A DNA stretch of 64,000 bases, taken from contig CAIJKY010000003.1 of assembly GCA_903821365.1 (NCBI GenBank), positions 1-64,000 on the forward strand. Reading direction: 5' to 3'. The DNA is from an uncultured bacterium (GTDB lineage Bacteria; Patescibacteriota; Saccharimonadia; Saccharimonadales; Saccharimonadaceae). The first letter of the stretch is position 1; the number at the start of each line of letters is the position of its first letter. Below the pieces are notes generated by a model that saw nothing but the letters and a program-made list of their open reading frames with translations, searched no databases and had not been told where the DNA came from. Positions 15,459 to 24,421 of the stretch are shown in pieces. Made by a program: the position numbers and the translations under genes.

Positions 15459-15468
15459 TCATGACAAT

Positions 15469-16161
15469 ATGAATGTTTCCGTAGTCATCCCCGCGCATAA
15501 TGAGGAGCAAGCACTCGCTTATTGTCTTCAGGGCTTGGCAACACAAAAAACTCAGCATGAGGTTACGGTGATTATCGTAGATAACGCGTCTACTGATAAA
15601 ACCTCGAAGGTCGCATCTGCTTGGCAGGATAGGCTTAATTTAAAAATCATCACAGAACCAAGACTCGGCAGAGGCGCCGCTCGTAAAGCGGGTTTTTCTA
15701 TAGCGCGTACAGACATCATTCTATCAACAGATGCAGATAGTGTGGTGCCAACGGATTGGGTAGAAGTATTAGTGAACGCGATTACCATGGCTCCAAAGGT
15801 GATTGCCTCTACGAGCCCCAGTTACATCACCGATGGTAGTAAGATAACCAATGCCACAATGGCTATCGGCATGCCGTTTAGTCTGAGAATGTATCGTCTG
15901 CTAATGGGCCATTACATGGTAACTGGTGGTACGTTCGCAGTAAGAAGGTCGGCATATATTAAGGCAGGTGGGTTCGATGCTGAACAAGACATGCTCGATG
16001 ACGTCGACTTGTCGTTCAGGCTCGCCAAGATAGGAGAGATTGTATACCTGCCAAAGTTAAGGGTCAAAACCGAAGGAGATGTGTTTCGCGCAGGCTATAT
16101 TAGTGGATTTTGGCACTACTTTAAACATTGGCCAGTGCTCTACAAGAAGTATAAAACGTAA
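15469..16161 (+). CDS. Family 2 glycosyltransferase
   Basis: 230 residues. The GT-A fold begins with VSVVIPAHNEE; IIVDNASTDKT, STDADS (the DxD-type motif) and GGFDAEQDMLDDVDLSFR follow as in GT2. No membrane anchor, so probably cytosolic or peripheral, making glycans or glycolipids for the envelope. Stands alone on the plus strand at the edge of the accessory patch. Confidence 0.88.
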   Translation: MNVSVVIPAHNEEQALAYCLQGLATQKTQHEVTVIIVDNASTDKTSKVASAWQDRLNLKIITEPRLGRGAARKAGFSIARTDIILSTDADSVVPTDWVEVLVNAITMAPKVIASTSPSYITDGSKITNATMAIGMPFSLRMYRLLMGHYMVTGGTFAVRRSAYIKAGGFDAEQDMLDDVDLSFRLAKIGEIVYLPKLRVKTEGDVFRAGYISGFWHYFKHWPVLYKKYKT

Positions 16162-16230
16162 GTTGGTAATACTCTTCAGCGCAAAAGCGTTTGCCTCAAC
16201 ACGACATGCTAAAGTAGGAAGCACTAAAGT

Positions 16231-16563
16231 CTACTGAGGTAACTGCCGCAACCCCAACACATTCCCATCCGCATCAACAAGTTGCGCAATCAGCATGCCG
16301 CCGCCAACATCTTTTGCCTCTTGGTGCATTGTTGCGCCCGCATCTAATAACCCTTGAGTGGCGCTCTCGATGTCCGCAACCTCGATATAACTCACGACTC
16401 GCTCGCCATTAGGGTCGAGGCCAATTTCCATATCACCTACTCTGTATCCAACGTAGTATGGACTATCGGCATAGGGTTCTAGGCCTAAGAATTTGCTATA
16501 AAGTGTTTTTGCTGCTTCGAGGTCTTTGACTGGGTAGGCGATTACTTTGATTGCTTGATTCAT
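16231..16563 (-). CDS. VOC (glyoxalase-like) superfamily protein
   Basis: 110 residues from ATG at 16563, preceded by GGAG. The pattern VIAYPVKDLEAAKTLYSKFLGLEP and a C-terminal LVDADGNVLGLRQ are typical of single VOC domains. The substrate is unknown. Confidence 0.85.
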   Translation of the reverse strand: MNQAIKVIAYPVKDLEAAKTLYSKFLGLEPYADSPYYVGYRVGDMEIGLDPNGERVVSYIEVADIESATQGLLDAGATMHQEAKDVGGGMLIAQLVDADGNVLGLRQLPQ

Positions 16564-16609
16564 TGCGAAATCTCCAACTATTATTATTTGCACTATCTCA
16601 AGTGTACAC

Positions 16610-17647
16610 CTAGTGACACGTCCCCGTCCCCGGGTCAATCGTTTGGCCGCCGCTGGTAATAAACTTCCAATCGTAACCTGTCGCCGATAAATTCATTTTC
16701 AAGACGCCGTAATTACTCGCATCAGAGAATTCACGGGTGGCCACAGTGTTGCCGCCTTGGCTCATATCGGCGCCACCCGTGCCTACGACAAATTCACGAA
16801 TGCCATTGACAGCGTCAACTGAGCCGTCGGGCTTTGACGGCGCAAAGCGTTCATATGTGTGGCTGTGGCCATTAAGTACTACGTCGACACCGCTTGCATA
16901 AAATGCATCCCAAAATGGTGTCATTGAGGTGTCGTCATCATGCGAGCCCGCTGTAAAGCGCGGCTCGTGCCAATAAGCTAAGGTGCATTTTTTAGTTGAT
17001 GCTGCGAGGTCATTCTTTAGCCATGTCACTTGGGTGCTGCTGGCGCTGTGATCGATGTCGCCATTGAGTGACACAAAATGCCAATCATTAACATCGAACG
17101 AATAGTACTGTTGCACTCCTTGAAAGTATTCATAATAGCCAGCGCCACCAGATTGGTACTCGTGATTGCCAGGTGACGGTTTTGTCTTATCTTTAAAACG
17201 TCCCCATGTTGGCTCGTATTTTTGAGTAAATTCATCGATAAGCCCATTTTCATAGGCATTGTCGCCAAGAGTCAATACGGTATTGATTGAAGTATCGTTA
17301 TAAATGATGTCACTTGTGCCTTTTTCGGCACCGCTATTTTGCGCAATGTCACCTGCGGCAGCAATTAAGAATGAGCCGCCGGTGCCGCCTCCTGATGTCC
17401 CGCCGCCTGTAGCGCCACCGCCTGTACTTGTTATTTCCTTGAACAACACTGCCTTGCCGCCCGACGCTCCAGAATCACTTATGGCAAGTTCTGGATTGCT
17501 TAAGGTCGAATTTTCGGGCTCGACTTTTATTTCTGGCGTAGCGGCCAAGCTTATAAAAACAGTGTAGCCAACGGCCATAAGGGCAAAGGCAGTGATAAGG
17601 CTGATGTAAGTGTTACGATTACGATGGTTATGTATCATAGTAGACAT
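16610..17647 (-). CDS. Secreted calcineurin-like metallophosphoesterase
   Basis: About 345 residues. A signal segment (about 12-36) is followed by a short module IKVEPENSTLS...SGASGGKAVLF, a Gly/Thr linker, then a metallophosphoesterase domain with AAAGDIA, TLGDNAYENG, GNHEYQ, YWHEPRF and NGHSHTYERF, the metal-binding motifs of purple-acid-phosphatase-like enzymes. It should act outside the cell on phosphate esters. Start 17647 is chosen because the signal peptide follows; 17677 is possible. Confidence 0.88.
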   Translation of the reverse strand: MSTMIHNHRNRNTYISLITAFALMAVGYTVFISLAATPEIKVEPENSTLSNPELAISDSGASGGKAVLFKEITSTGGGATGGGTSGGGTGGSFLIAAAGDIAQNSGAEKGTSDIIYNDTSINTVLTLGDNAYENGLIDEFTQKYEPTWGRFKDKTKPSPGNHEYQSGGAGYYEYFQGVQQYYSFDVNDWHFVSLNGDIDHSASSTQVTWLKNDLAASTKKCTLAYWHEPRFTAGSHDDDTSMTPFWDAFYASGVDVVLNGHSHTYERFAPSKPDGSVDAVNGIREFVVGTGGADMSQGGNTVATREFSDASNYGVLKMNLSATGYDWKFITSGGQTIDPGTGTCH

Positions 17648-17780
17648 AGTGTTAATGGTTAGATGTAATAATAACACTCAAACGTTTCGCATGATAGTGA
17701 CTGAGCATTGCGCTCGTTCTTGGCATTCGTTATGCTATAACCACTATCAACATACGACTTCGCACGTCATCAAAGTTACC

Positions 17781-18206
17781 ATGAAGAAAAAACAGCTCAT
17801 ACCTATCGTTGCGATAATCATTATTTGCCTTGCAGGATACGGCTTAATTGTCGCTTACAAGCTACATGGTAATAACTCTTTCCAAACAGCTACCAAGCAA
17901 GATCTCAATGCGCCTAAGATATACACCCTTGTTATTTCAAAAGATGCCATCAAAGGCCCAAATACAGTAACGATTAAAAAAGGCGTGCCAACTCGTATCA
18001 ACGTTTCGGCCATTGACCAGCCCGAGACTGACTTATCGATTCGTAGTTTAGGGCTTAATACGTCAACACAGGGTGGGAGTGTTTCAAATTTTGATTTTAC
18101 ACCAACCAAAGCCGGCACTTTTGATATACGGCTGACCCGCCGCGAAGCAGAATCTGATGATGAGGGTACGATTGATAAGGTAGTGGGACGATTGGTAGTT
18201 GAGTAA
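17781..18206 (+). CDS. Membrane-anchored cupredoxin-like domain protein
   Basis: 141 residues. One N-terminal membrane segment (about 5-27), then a beta-rich domain: TLVISKDAIKGPNTVTIKKGVPTRI and FDFTPTKAGTFDIRL resemble a cupredoxin-like fold (EfeO/CusF-type). The typical His/Cys/Met copper ligands are not evident. Start at 17781 gives the signal anchor. Two bases before the next start, so they are co-transcribed. Confidence 0.65.
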   Translation: MKKKQLIPIVAIIIICLAGYGLIVAYKLHGNNSFQTATKQDLNAPKIYTLVISKDAIKGPNTVTIKKGVPTRINVSAIDQPETDLSIRSLGLNTSTQGGSVSNFDFTPTKAGTFDIRLTRREAESDDEGTIDKVVGRLVVE

Positions 18207-18207
18207 C

Positions 18208-18972
18208 ATGACGCATCAAAAACGCTTCTTTATCGATTGGTCGCGGAGCCAAAAAATACTATCCTTACTTGCGCTTGTGCTGTCGGTCGCCATAACTAGT
18301 TTTGTTCTCTGGGCATCGCAAACAGCAAATGCTACCCCCACCGAGCGTGTCTTAGCGCAGCAAAACACAGCTGTGCAAATCACCGAAACTGACCATTCGA
18401 TCATTATTCAGCCAAAAACGCTAGCAAAGCAAGGTCTCGTGTTTATCCCTGGCGCCAAAGTTGATCCGTGGGCGTATGCCTATAAGTTAACGGCTCTTGC
18501 AAGTACGGCTGAGATAACAGTCGTTATCACGAAACCAATTCTTAACTTAGCATTCTTCGATCAAAGAGGTCTTGCCACATTCACCAATGACGCGCCGGCT
18601 GTCCATGTCTGGTATGTCGGCGGTCATTCCCTCGGTGGCGTCCGTGCGTGCCAATATGCAGCGGGAGGTACTGCAAAGGGCCTGATACTACTCGGATCAT
18701 ATTGTGCAAACACCGTAACTATTCCTACCCTTAGCATTGCAGGTGGCCAAGATGGCTTGAGTACGCCAACAAAAATTAAAGATAATCGCCACTACCTTCC
18801 GAACACCGCGACGCTGGTAGAGATTGGTGCCGCAAATCACGCTAGCTTTGGCGACTATGGCGTTCAAGCGGGTGACGGCACTGCAACGATTGCTACAGGT
18901 AAAATGCGCATGCAATTGACTGATGTAGTGACAGCCTGGCTTGCCAAGCAAAATGCTACAACAAATAATTGA
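18208..18972 (+). CDS. Membrane-anchored alpha/beta hydrolase
   Basis: 254 residues. N-terminal membrane segment (about 16-38), then an alpha/beta hydrolase fold with LVFIPGAKVD, nucleophile elbow GGHSLGG, GGQDGLS with the acid and NHASFGDYG with the His. Likely an extracytoplasmic esterase (Abhydrolase_5-like). ATG at 18208 lies one base after the upstream stop. Confidence 0.82.
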   Translation: MTHQKRFFIDWSRSQKILSLLALVLSVAITSFVLWASQTANATPTERVLAQQNTAVQITETDHSIIIQPKTLAKQGLVFIPGAKVDPWAYAYKLTALASTAEITVVITKPILNLAFFDQRGLATFTNDAPAVHVWYVGGHSLGGVRACQYAAGGTAKGLILLGSYCANTVTIPTLSIAGGQDGLSTPTKIKDNRHYLPNTATLVEIGAANHASFGDYGVQAGDGTATIATGKMRMQLTDVVTAWLAKQNATTNN

Positions 18973-19028
18973 CATATAGTAATTAAAGTATTATTATATA
19001 AATAATATTGCTAATTGAGTGAGACTAT

Positions 19029-19292
19029 ATGATCAACGGTTTTAATACATTTCTTAATAACTGGCACGCTGGCAAAAGCGAGCGACAAAAACTACAGCAC
19101 ATCTATTTATTGCTCAGTATTGCTATCGTACTTATTGCTGGAATACTCAGTTTATTCTCTGCCTCGCTTGGCCAAACAATGGTGAAAGTCGCCCTGTTCA
19201 CTGCTGCTGTTTTTCTCAGCAATGCGATTGTTTGGAACTTATTGCAAGCAGCAGTACTTTCAAAGCTTACAGCACGCGCAAAACGCAAGTAA
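19029..19292 (+). CDS. Small two-helix membrane protein
   Basis: 87 residues with two hydrophobic segments (about 24-45 and 50-75) and basic ends (TARAKRK at the C terminus). No family recognised. It converges on the esterase gene after 22 bases. Confidence 0.6.
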   Translation: MINGFNTFLNNWHAGKSERQKLQHIYLLLSIAIVLIAGILSLFSASLGQTMVKVALFTAAVFLSNAIVWNLLQAAVLSKLTARAKRK

Positions 19293-19314
19293 AAAAGCTT
19301 AAATAAACTCACGT

Positions 19315-20223
19315 CTACTTCTGAATAGTCTCTTTTAAGAACGAACTAACGATTGTCGTAATCTTTTTATATGTTTCCGGTGGAAGCTCAGGGCCATTAA
19401 AGGCGTGTTTTGCGCCATCAACTGCTAAATATTCGGCATCAATTCCGGTCGTCGTTAATTGATCGTAAAATAAGAGTGACTGAGATATGGGAACGACCGT
19501 ATCCCGAGTGCCATGTACAAACAAAAACCTCGGTGCTTTTTTGGTGATGTAACTCGTAGGGCTGGCTTCGCGGGCTAGTTTGTTATACCGAGATCCAAGA
19601 TACCGTCGCGCATTTAAGTCAGGGTGAGCGCCATCGACGATTTTTGAAAAATCAGACACCCCATAAAAATCGATAACACCAACTGGTGCTTCATAGTCAC
19701 GTCCAGCGTAAGGAATATTGAGCGCCGCAAAAGCCGCCAATTGACCACCAGCGCTATCACCGAAGTAAACAACTTTACGTGGGTTGATGTGGAGTGTGTC
19801 GGCATGATCATCTAAATATTCGAGAGCGCAGGCGATATCTTGGTTCTGATCCGGGAACGGACTACTTGAATTCGTGCGATAGCCTATGGTTGCGACAGCA
19901 ATTCCCTTTTGCAAAAATTGTTTGCCATAATTATTAATCAGCCGACCGTTCTGACTGCCTCCGCGCCAGCCACCCCCATGAATATAGACGACAAGGGGTA
20001 ATGCTTTAGCACCAGTATCCTTGGGCCGGAGAAAATCGAGCGTCCGAACTGGGTTCTTGTCATTGCAATAATGGATGTTCTCGACTGTGTCGGCGACACT
20101 GCGCATACCTGGCTGAGTCCGATGAGGCCGTGTGGCCATGAAAATGATCGAACCAATAATAAGCACAGTCAAAACACCAAGAATTGACGTAACAGTTGGG
20201 AGATAATTTTGTTGTTTTTTCAT
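19315..20223 (-). CDS. Membrane-anchored HSL-type esterase
   Basis: 302 residues. One N-terminal membrane segment (about 10-30), oxyanion motif YIHGGGWRGG, nucleophile motif GDSAGGQ, acid in HGTRDTVVP and His in GAKHAF. These match BD-FAE/HSL-like serine esterases, probably acting outside the membrane. Confidence 0.88.
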   Translation of the reverse strand: MKKQQNYLPTVTSILGVLTVLIIGSIIFMATRPHRTQPGMRSVADTVENIHYCNDKNPVRTLDFLRPKDTGAKALPLVVYIHGGGWRGGSQNGRLINNYGKQFLQKGIAVATIGYRTNSSSPFPDQNQDIACALEYLDDHADTLHINPRKVVYFGDSAGGQLAAFAALNIPYAGRDYEAPVGVIDFYGVSDFSKIVDGAHPDLNARRYLGSRYNKLAREASPTSYITKKAPRFLFVHGTRDTVVPISQSLLFYDQLTTTGIDAEYLAVDGAKHAFNGPELPPETYKKITTIVSSFLKETIQK

Positions 20224-20305
20224 AAGGTTTTGCTGTTACTTAATATAGCACTCTCTGCGTGCGAAGCCATGTATAGATAAAAGGCATTTCTTAAGCAAGG
20301 ACTGC

Positions 20306-20311
20306 TATACT
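20306..20311 (+). promoter_or_regulatory. Extended -10 six bases from the start codon
   Basis: TGC then TATACT, and only six bases to the ATG at 20318, so the transcript should start at or next to the ATG (leaderless). Confidence 0.5.
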
Positions 20312-20317
20312 AAAGCC

Positions 20318-21202
20318 ATGAGCAAAATGAGAGTTCTTTTATTTGGAGGAGCATTACTTCTTCTGGGCGCTATTGGTGGCGTGTATGTATGGCATGCACG
20401 TTCAAATTCTGCCAACACGACACAAGAGGTAACGGCAAATGTCGGTAGTTATGCTGCGCTTGGTGATTCGGTCGCAGCAGGTGACGGCTTAGCAAAGTAT
20501 GTTGATGCGAGCGCATGTGATCGTACGACGACCTCGTACCCAGAGCTTATTGCAAAACAGGCACATTACGACCTTCAGTTTATCGCATGTAGTGGTGCTA
20601 GTTCACAAGTTGGTATTCTTGAAGGCCAAGAAGTTAACAAACTAACACTCGAGCCACAAATCAAACAGCTGACGACTCTCGCGACTAAGCCAACATTGAT
20701 TACGATGACTATCGGCGCTAACGATATGTCGTGGCTACAAATATTTGGCGCTTGCTATACCGCTACCTGTGGCACGCCCGCCGAAACTGCTTTAGTTTCC
20801 ACCAGGCTTGCTGGACTAAAAACTAATCTTACGAATGCGTTCGATACCCTGCAAAACGACTATACCAAGTCGAACGGCACTCCCCCTAAAGTAATGATCA
20901 CCGGCTATTACCAGCCATTTGCTGCGACTGTCCAAAGCTGTAGTGAAATGAAAGACTTTGATGCGAATGAGCTTGCATGGGCTCGCTCGAAAGTCGATGA
21001 TCTCAACACAACCATTAAAGATGTCGCAAATAATTATAGCTTTGCAACGTATGTCCCCGTTGATTTTACTGGACATGAATTATGCACCGAGGATGCATGG
21101 GTGCAAGATTTCCAAGCAAAAGCGGCTTTTCACCCTACCGATGATGGTCAACAAGCAATCGCAAAAGCAATTATAGCCAGAGAGGCAACGTTACAGAAAT
21201 GA
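20318..21202 (+). CDS. Secreted SGNH/GDSL hydrolase
   Basis: 294 residues. N-terminal hydrophobic segment (about 5-24). Block I YAALGDSVAAG (Ser), block III TIGANDM (Asn) and block V FHPTDDGQ (Asp/His) give the SGNH triad. Probably an extracytoplasmic esterase or lipase. Overlaps the next start by four bases, so it is co-translated with the ABC exporter genes. Confidence 0.88.
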   Translation: MSKMRVLLFGGALLLLGAIGGVYVWHARSNSANTTQEVTANVGSYAALGDSVAAGDGLAKYVDASACDRTTTSYPELIAKQAHYDLQFIACSGASSQVGILEGQEVNKLTLEPQIKQLTTLATKPTLITMTIGANDMSWLQIFGACYTATCGTPAETALVSTRLAGLKTNLTNAFDTLQNDYTKSNGTPPKVMITGYYQPFAATVQSCSEMKDFDANELAWARSKVDDLNTTIKDVANNYSFATYVPVDFTGHELCTEDAWVQDFQAKAAFHPTDDGQQAIAKAIIAREATLQK

Positions 21203-21912
21203 TCACGGTTGAATCACTGAACAAAACGTATGGGAAGAAGGATAACATTTTTCAAGCGCTCAAAGATATCTCATTCGTCATACCCGACCGGCAGACGACG
21301 GCGATTATCGGTAAGAGTGGCTCGGGCAAGTCAACGCTCATGCATATTATGAGCGGGCTTGACCATCCAACTTCGGGCACGGTTACGGTTAACGGCACGA
21401 ATCTTTTTACTATGAAGTCAAAAGAAATGGATAAGTTTCGTGCTAACGAAATGAGCTTTATTTTTCAAGCCTTTTTTGTTGAAGCTAATCAAACCTGTTA
21501 CGAAAACGTTATGCTGCCACTTGAAATTGCTCGTGTCCCCATAAGTAAGCGACGTAAAATGGTTATGACTGCACTTAAAGCTGTTGAGCTTGAAAGCAAA
21601 GCTCAAAATTTTGCTGCCACGCTTTCGGGTGGCCAAAAACAGCGACTTGCGATCGCTCGAGCAATCGTCAATAAGCCAAGCATCGTATTTGCAGATGAGC
21701 CAACCGGCAACCTCGATAGTACGACTGGTGAAAAAGTGATCAAGCTACTATTCGGCTTGAATCATGTGCTTGGCTGCACAATTGTGCTTGTCACGCATGA
21801 TCACGACCTTGCGGCACGTTGTCAGCAGCAGATCAGTTTAAAAGATGGAGAAATCATTTCGATGCATACAACTCCTGTCGCACATCACACTAATCGAAAG
21901 GTGGGCGCGTAA
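21199..21912 (+). CDS. MacB/LolD-type ABC transporter ATPase
   Basis: 237 residues. Walker [11 protein letters not shown] loop, signature LSGGQKQR, Walker [13 protein letters not shown] and the H loop (VTHDHD) are all present. It should power the permease encoded next. ATGA-type overlaps on both sides make one operon of hydrolase, ATPase and permease. Confidence 0.93.
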   Translation: MITVESLNKTYGKKDNIFQALKDISFVIPDRQTTAIIGKSGSGKSTLMHIMSGLDHPTSGTVTVNGTNLFTMKSKEMDKFRANEMSFIFQAFFVEANQTCYENVMLPLEIARVPISKRRKMVMTALKAVELESKAQNFAATLSGGQKQRLAIARAIVNKPSIVFADEPTGNLDSTTGEKVIKLLFGLNHVLGCTIVLVTHDHDLAARCQQQISLKDGEIISMHTTPVAHHTNRKVGA

Positions 21913-23288
21913 TGTTACTTATTGATATTGTCCGTCGCGCGCTCAGAAGTCTGCTCAATGCCAAGACGCGCACTATACTTACTGCATTCGCAATCGCCGT
22001 TGGTGCCTTTGCCTTAACGTTGACGCTTGGCGCTAGTAACGGTGCGAAATTATATGTTAATAAAATCATTAGTGACAACTTCGACCCGACTTCTCTGATT
22101 GTTGCCAGTGGCCGGAGCGTCTTTGATCGAACCGATACCTCGACGCCGCAAGAATACGACGACCGTTATGGAAGCGTTACCACACAACTTGGCACAACAA
22201 CCCAAGTGAAGCGCCTTAACGATGCCGATATTGAGCGAATAAAAGGTGTCGAGGGTGTCGCGAATGTTCGCGAGGCGACGTCAGTCGGCTTAAAGTATAT
22301 CACTCGACCCGGCCTACGTAAGTACGTTGCTACCCTACAGTCGTACAATCCAGCACAACGTCCAGATATACTTGCTGGTACCATTGCCGACCCATTAAAG
22401 GCAAAAACAATTATTCTGCCTGAAGCATTTCTTTCGTCACTTGGTTTCAGCTCGGCACAAGACGCTATTGGCAAACAAGTAACGCTAGCGGTGCAGAAGC
22501 AACTGAGCCAAGCGGCGTTACAATCGAGCGTTGCCAGTGCGTTAAGTGGTCAGCCAGGCGGTGGCGCAGCAACGCAGGCACCCGCCGCAGAGCTCAAAGA
22601 AGAGAGCTACACGATCGCTGCCGTCAGCAAAAAGCCGTCCTCTATTCAAAGCGCGACTGCCCTCTATCTGTATGCAAATGCCGACGATACAAAAGCACTC
22701 AATGATTACACGACCGAAGGAACCAGCAACTACCATACGTATTCATTTGCCTATGCGCAAGTTGCTGACGGTGCTAATCAAACAAATATGGATGCGACCC
22801 AAAAGCGGCTCGAAAAATTAGGCTATGGGGTTCAAAGTATTATCCAAACTCAGCAATTTTTGACACAGCTCGTTACTGTGCTACAAGGGATCGTTACGGC
22901 ATTTGGCCTTATCGCAGTTGTTGCTTCAGTATTTGGCATTGTTAACACGATGTATATTAGTGTCTTGCAGCGTACGCGTGAAATAGGCTTAATGAAAGCT
23001 CTTGGTATGCGCAGAAAAGACGTAGGACGGCTGTTTAGGTTTGAAGCGGCACTTATTGGCTTCTTGGGTGGTGCGCTTGGTGCGGCCGCTGCTGTGGGCT
23101 TAGGCACGGCATTGAACCCTTGGATTGCTGCACAGTTAAGCCTCGGCGGACAAAACTTACTTGTATTCCAAGCTGATCAAATCGTGTTACTTGTTCTTGC
23201 ACTCATGGCTGTGGCAACTATCGCGGGGCTCATGCCTGCTCGCAAAGCATCTCGACTCAACCCTATTGAAGCACTTCGAACCGAATAG
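21912..23288 (+). CDS. MacB-like ABC transporter permease (FtsX domain)
   Basis: 458 residues. One N-terminal membrane helix, a large extracytoplasmic domain (about 45-320) and three C-terminal helices with the FtsX-type pattern, including REIGLMKALGMRRKDV. MacB-like mechanotransmission exporters handle lipids, peptides or envelope substrates. It shares its first base with the upstream stop. Confidence 0.9.
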   Translation: MLLIDIVRRALRSLLNAKTRTILTAFAIAVGAFALTLTLGASNGAKLYVNKIISDNFDPTSLIVASGRSVFDRTDTSTPQEYDDRYGSVTTQLGTTTQVKRLNDADIERIKGVEGVANVREATSVGLKYITRPGLRKYVATLQSYNPAQRPDILAGTIADPLKAKTIILPEAFLSSLGFSSAQDAIGKQVTLAVQKQLSQAALQSSVASALSGQPGGGAATQAPAAELKEESYTIAAVSKKPSSIQSATALYLYANADDTKALNDYTTEGTSNYHTYSFAYAQVADGANQTNMDATQKRLEKLGYGVQSIIQTQQFLTQLVTVLQGIVTAFGLIAVVASVFGIVNTMYISVLQRTREIGLMKALGMRRKDVGRLFRFEAALIGFLGGALGAAAAVGLGTALNPWIAAQLSLGGQNLLVFQADQIVLLVLALMAVATIAGLMPARKASRLNPIEALRTE

Positions 23289-23295
23289 TAAATAT

Positions 23296-23586
23296 CTAGA
23301 AATCGAGTGCTTTATCAAGATCGTTGAGCGTAGTATCATCGAGCACAGTTGTGTTGAGCGTCGATTCAACTGACGATAATCCGCTGGCGTCTTTTATCGC
23401 AGGCACTTTGATGGCTGTTGCAGCCTGCGTAGTGGCGACCGGTGTCGTAGTGCTTGCTACCGAGCCAGTTTGCTGAGCACTCCAAACGCGCCAGCCGACG
23501 AATCCCATAACACCGATAACGATGACAACAATAAGCATTTCGACGAGAGCGAAACCAGCTTTGTTGTTGGTGGCTATATTTTTCAT
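23296..23586 (-). CDS. Type IV pilin-like protein
   Basis: 96 residues. Class III prepilin leader: AG|FALVEMLIVVIVIGVMGFVGW, with Gly before the cleavage site, Phe at +1 and Glu at +5. The mature C-terminal part is short and Thr/Ala-rich. It starts as ATGA over the stop of the upstream gene. No pilus motor genes are in the window. Confidence 0.85.
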   Translation of the reverse strand: MKNIATNNKAGFALVEMLIVVIVIGVMGFVGWRVWSAQQTGSVASTTTPVATTQAATAIKVPAIKDASGLSSVESTLNTTVLDDTTLNDLDKALDF

Positions 23587-24344
23587 TGAGCTGTTCCCTT
23601 GCTGTCGTTTGTTGTCACGGCTTGTTTTACTGCTTTGACAAGTTGTTTTATTGCGGCCTGATATGCTTTAAGACTATCTCGAGCAGCAACGAATGTAGCG
23701 CGGTTCGCACTTGCTTGGCTTGTTGGATCGCTACTATTGCAATCAACTGCAGGTGCAGTCTTTGCAGCATCAATGGCTTGTGCTGCCGCTGATTGTGTAG
23801 CAATTACTTTTGCGGATAGATCACCGTAGCCAGAGACATTCAAGCCCTGTTTCTGCTGGAATTCATTAACTCGCGTATATACTTGAGTAAATATTTCAAA
23901 GCGCTCTTGTAGTGTCTTGTTTATGGTAGCTGCACCTTGGCGCATGCTTCCTTGGCGGTGTTCGCACACCTGAAGTCGTGTTGCATCGAGCTTGCCATGC
24001 TTGTCTTTGCCACTTTCGGCTTCGGTTTCCGTTTCAGTCCTGCCAGATTTCTCGTCAGTTGACGTTGTATGCTCGGTTGAGGTGTTGCTTCGACCCGAGC
24101 CACTTGAATCTTCGGGTTTTTGTGCACCAGTATTGCCAGTAGGCTTGTTGATTCCCCCGCTCGCTCCACCACTAGACTGGCCTGAGCCACCATTATTCGA
24201 ACTTGGTTCAGTCTGAGATGTTTCTGTTGGTGGTTGCGTACTTTGGCTATCTCGAGCCAATACGACGTCGCTGTGCAGCAAAAGCGCGATACTTGCTACA
24301 AAACACAAGCTCGTACCAAGTACGCTTCGTACTGATAATTTCAT
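23583..24344 (-). CDS. Secreted protein with Ser/Thr/Gly linker and helical domain
   Basis: 253 residues. Signal peptide (about 1-30), a long low-complexity Ser/Thr/Gly/Glu region (32-115), then a helical, Gln/Ala/Lys-rich domain with two Cys (about 128 and 203). Family not recognised. Coupled to the pilin gene by a 4-base overlap, so it may be exported or assembled with it. Confidence 0.7.
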   Translation of the reverse strand: MKLSVRSVLGTSLCFVASIALLLHSDVVLARDSQSTQPPTETSQTEPSSNNGGSGQSSGGASGGINKPTGNTGAQKPEDSSGSGRSNTSTEHTTSTDEKSGRTETETEAESGKDKHGKLDATRLQVCEHRQGSMRQGAATINKTLQERFEIFTQVYTRVNEFQQKQGLNVSGYGDLSAKVIATQSAAAQAIDAAKTAPAVDCNSSDPTSQASANRATFVAARDSLKAYQAAIKQLVKAVKQAVTTNDSKGTAQ

Positions 24345-24421
24345 AGCTATCCTTATTGTTTGTTTTTATAAGTTTGTATTTTAATAGTACTCTACATTAA
24401 AAATAACGTAAATGATCAAAA

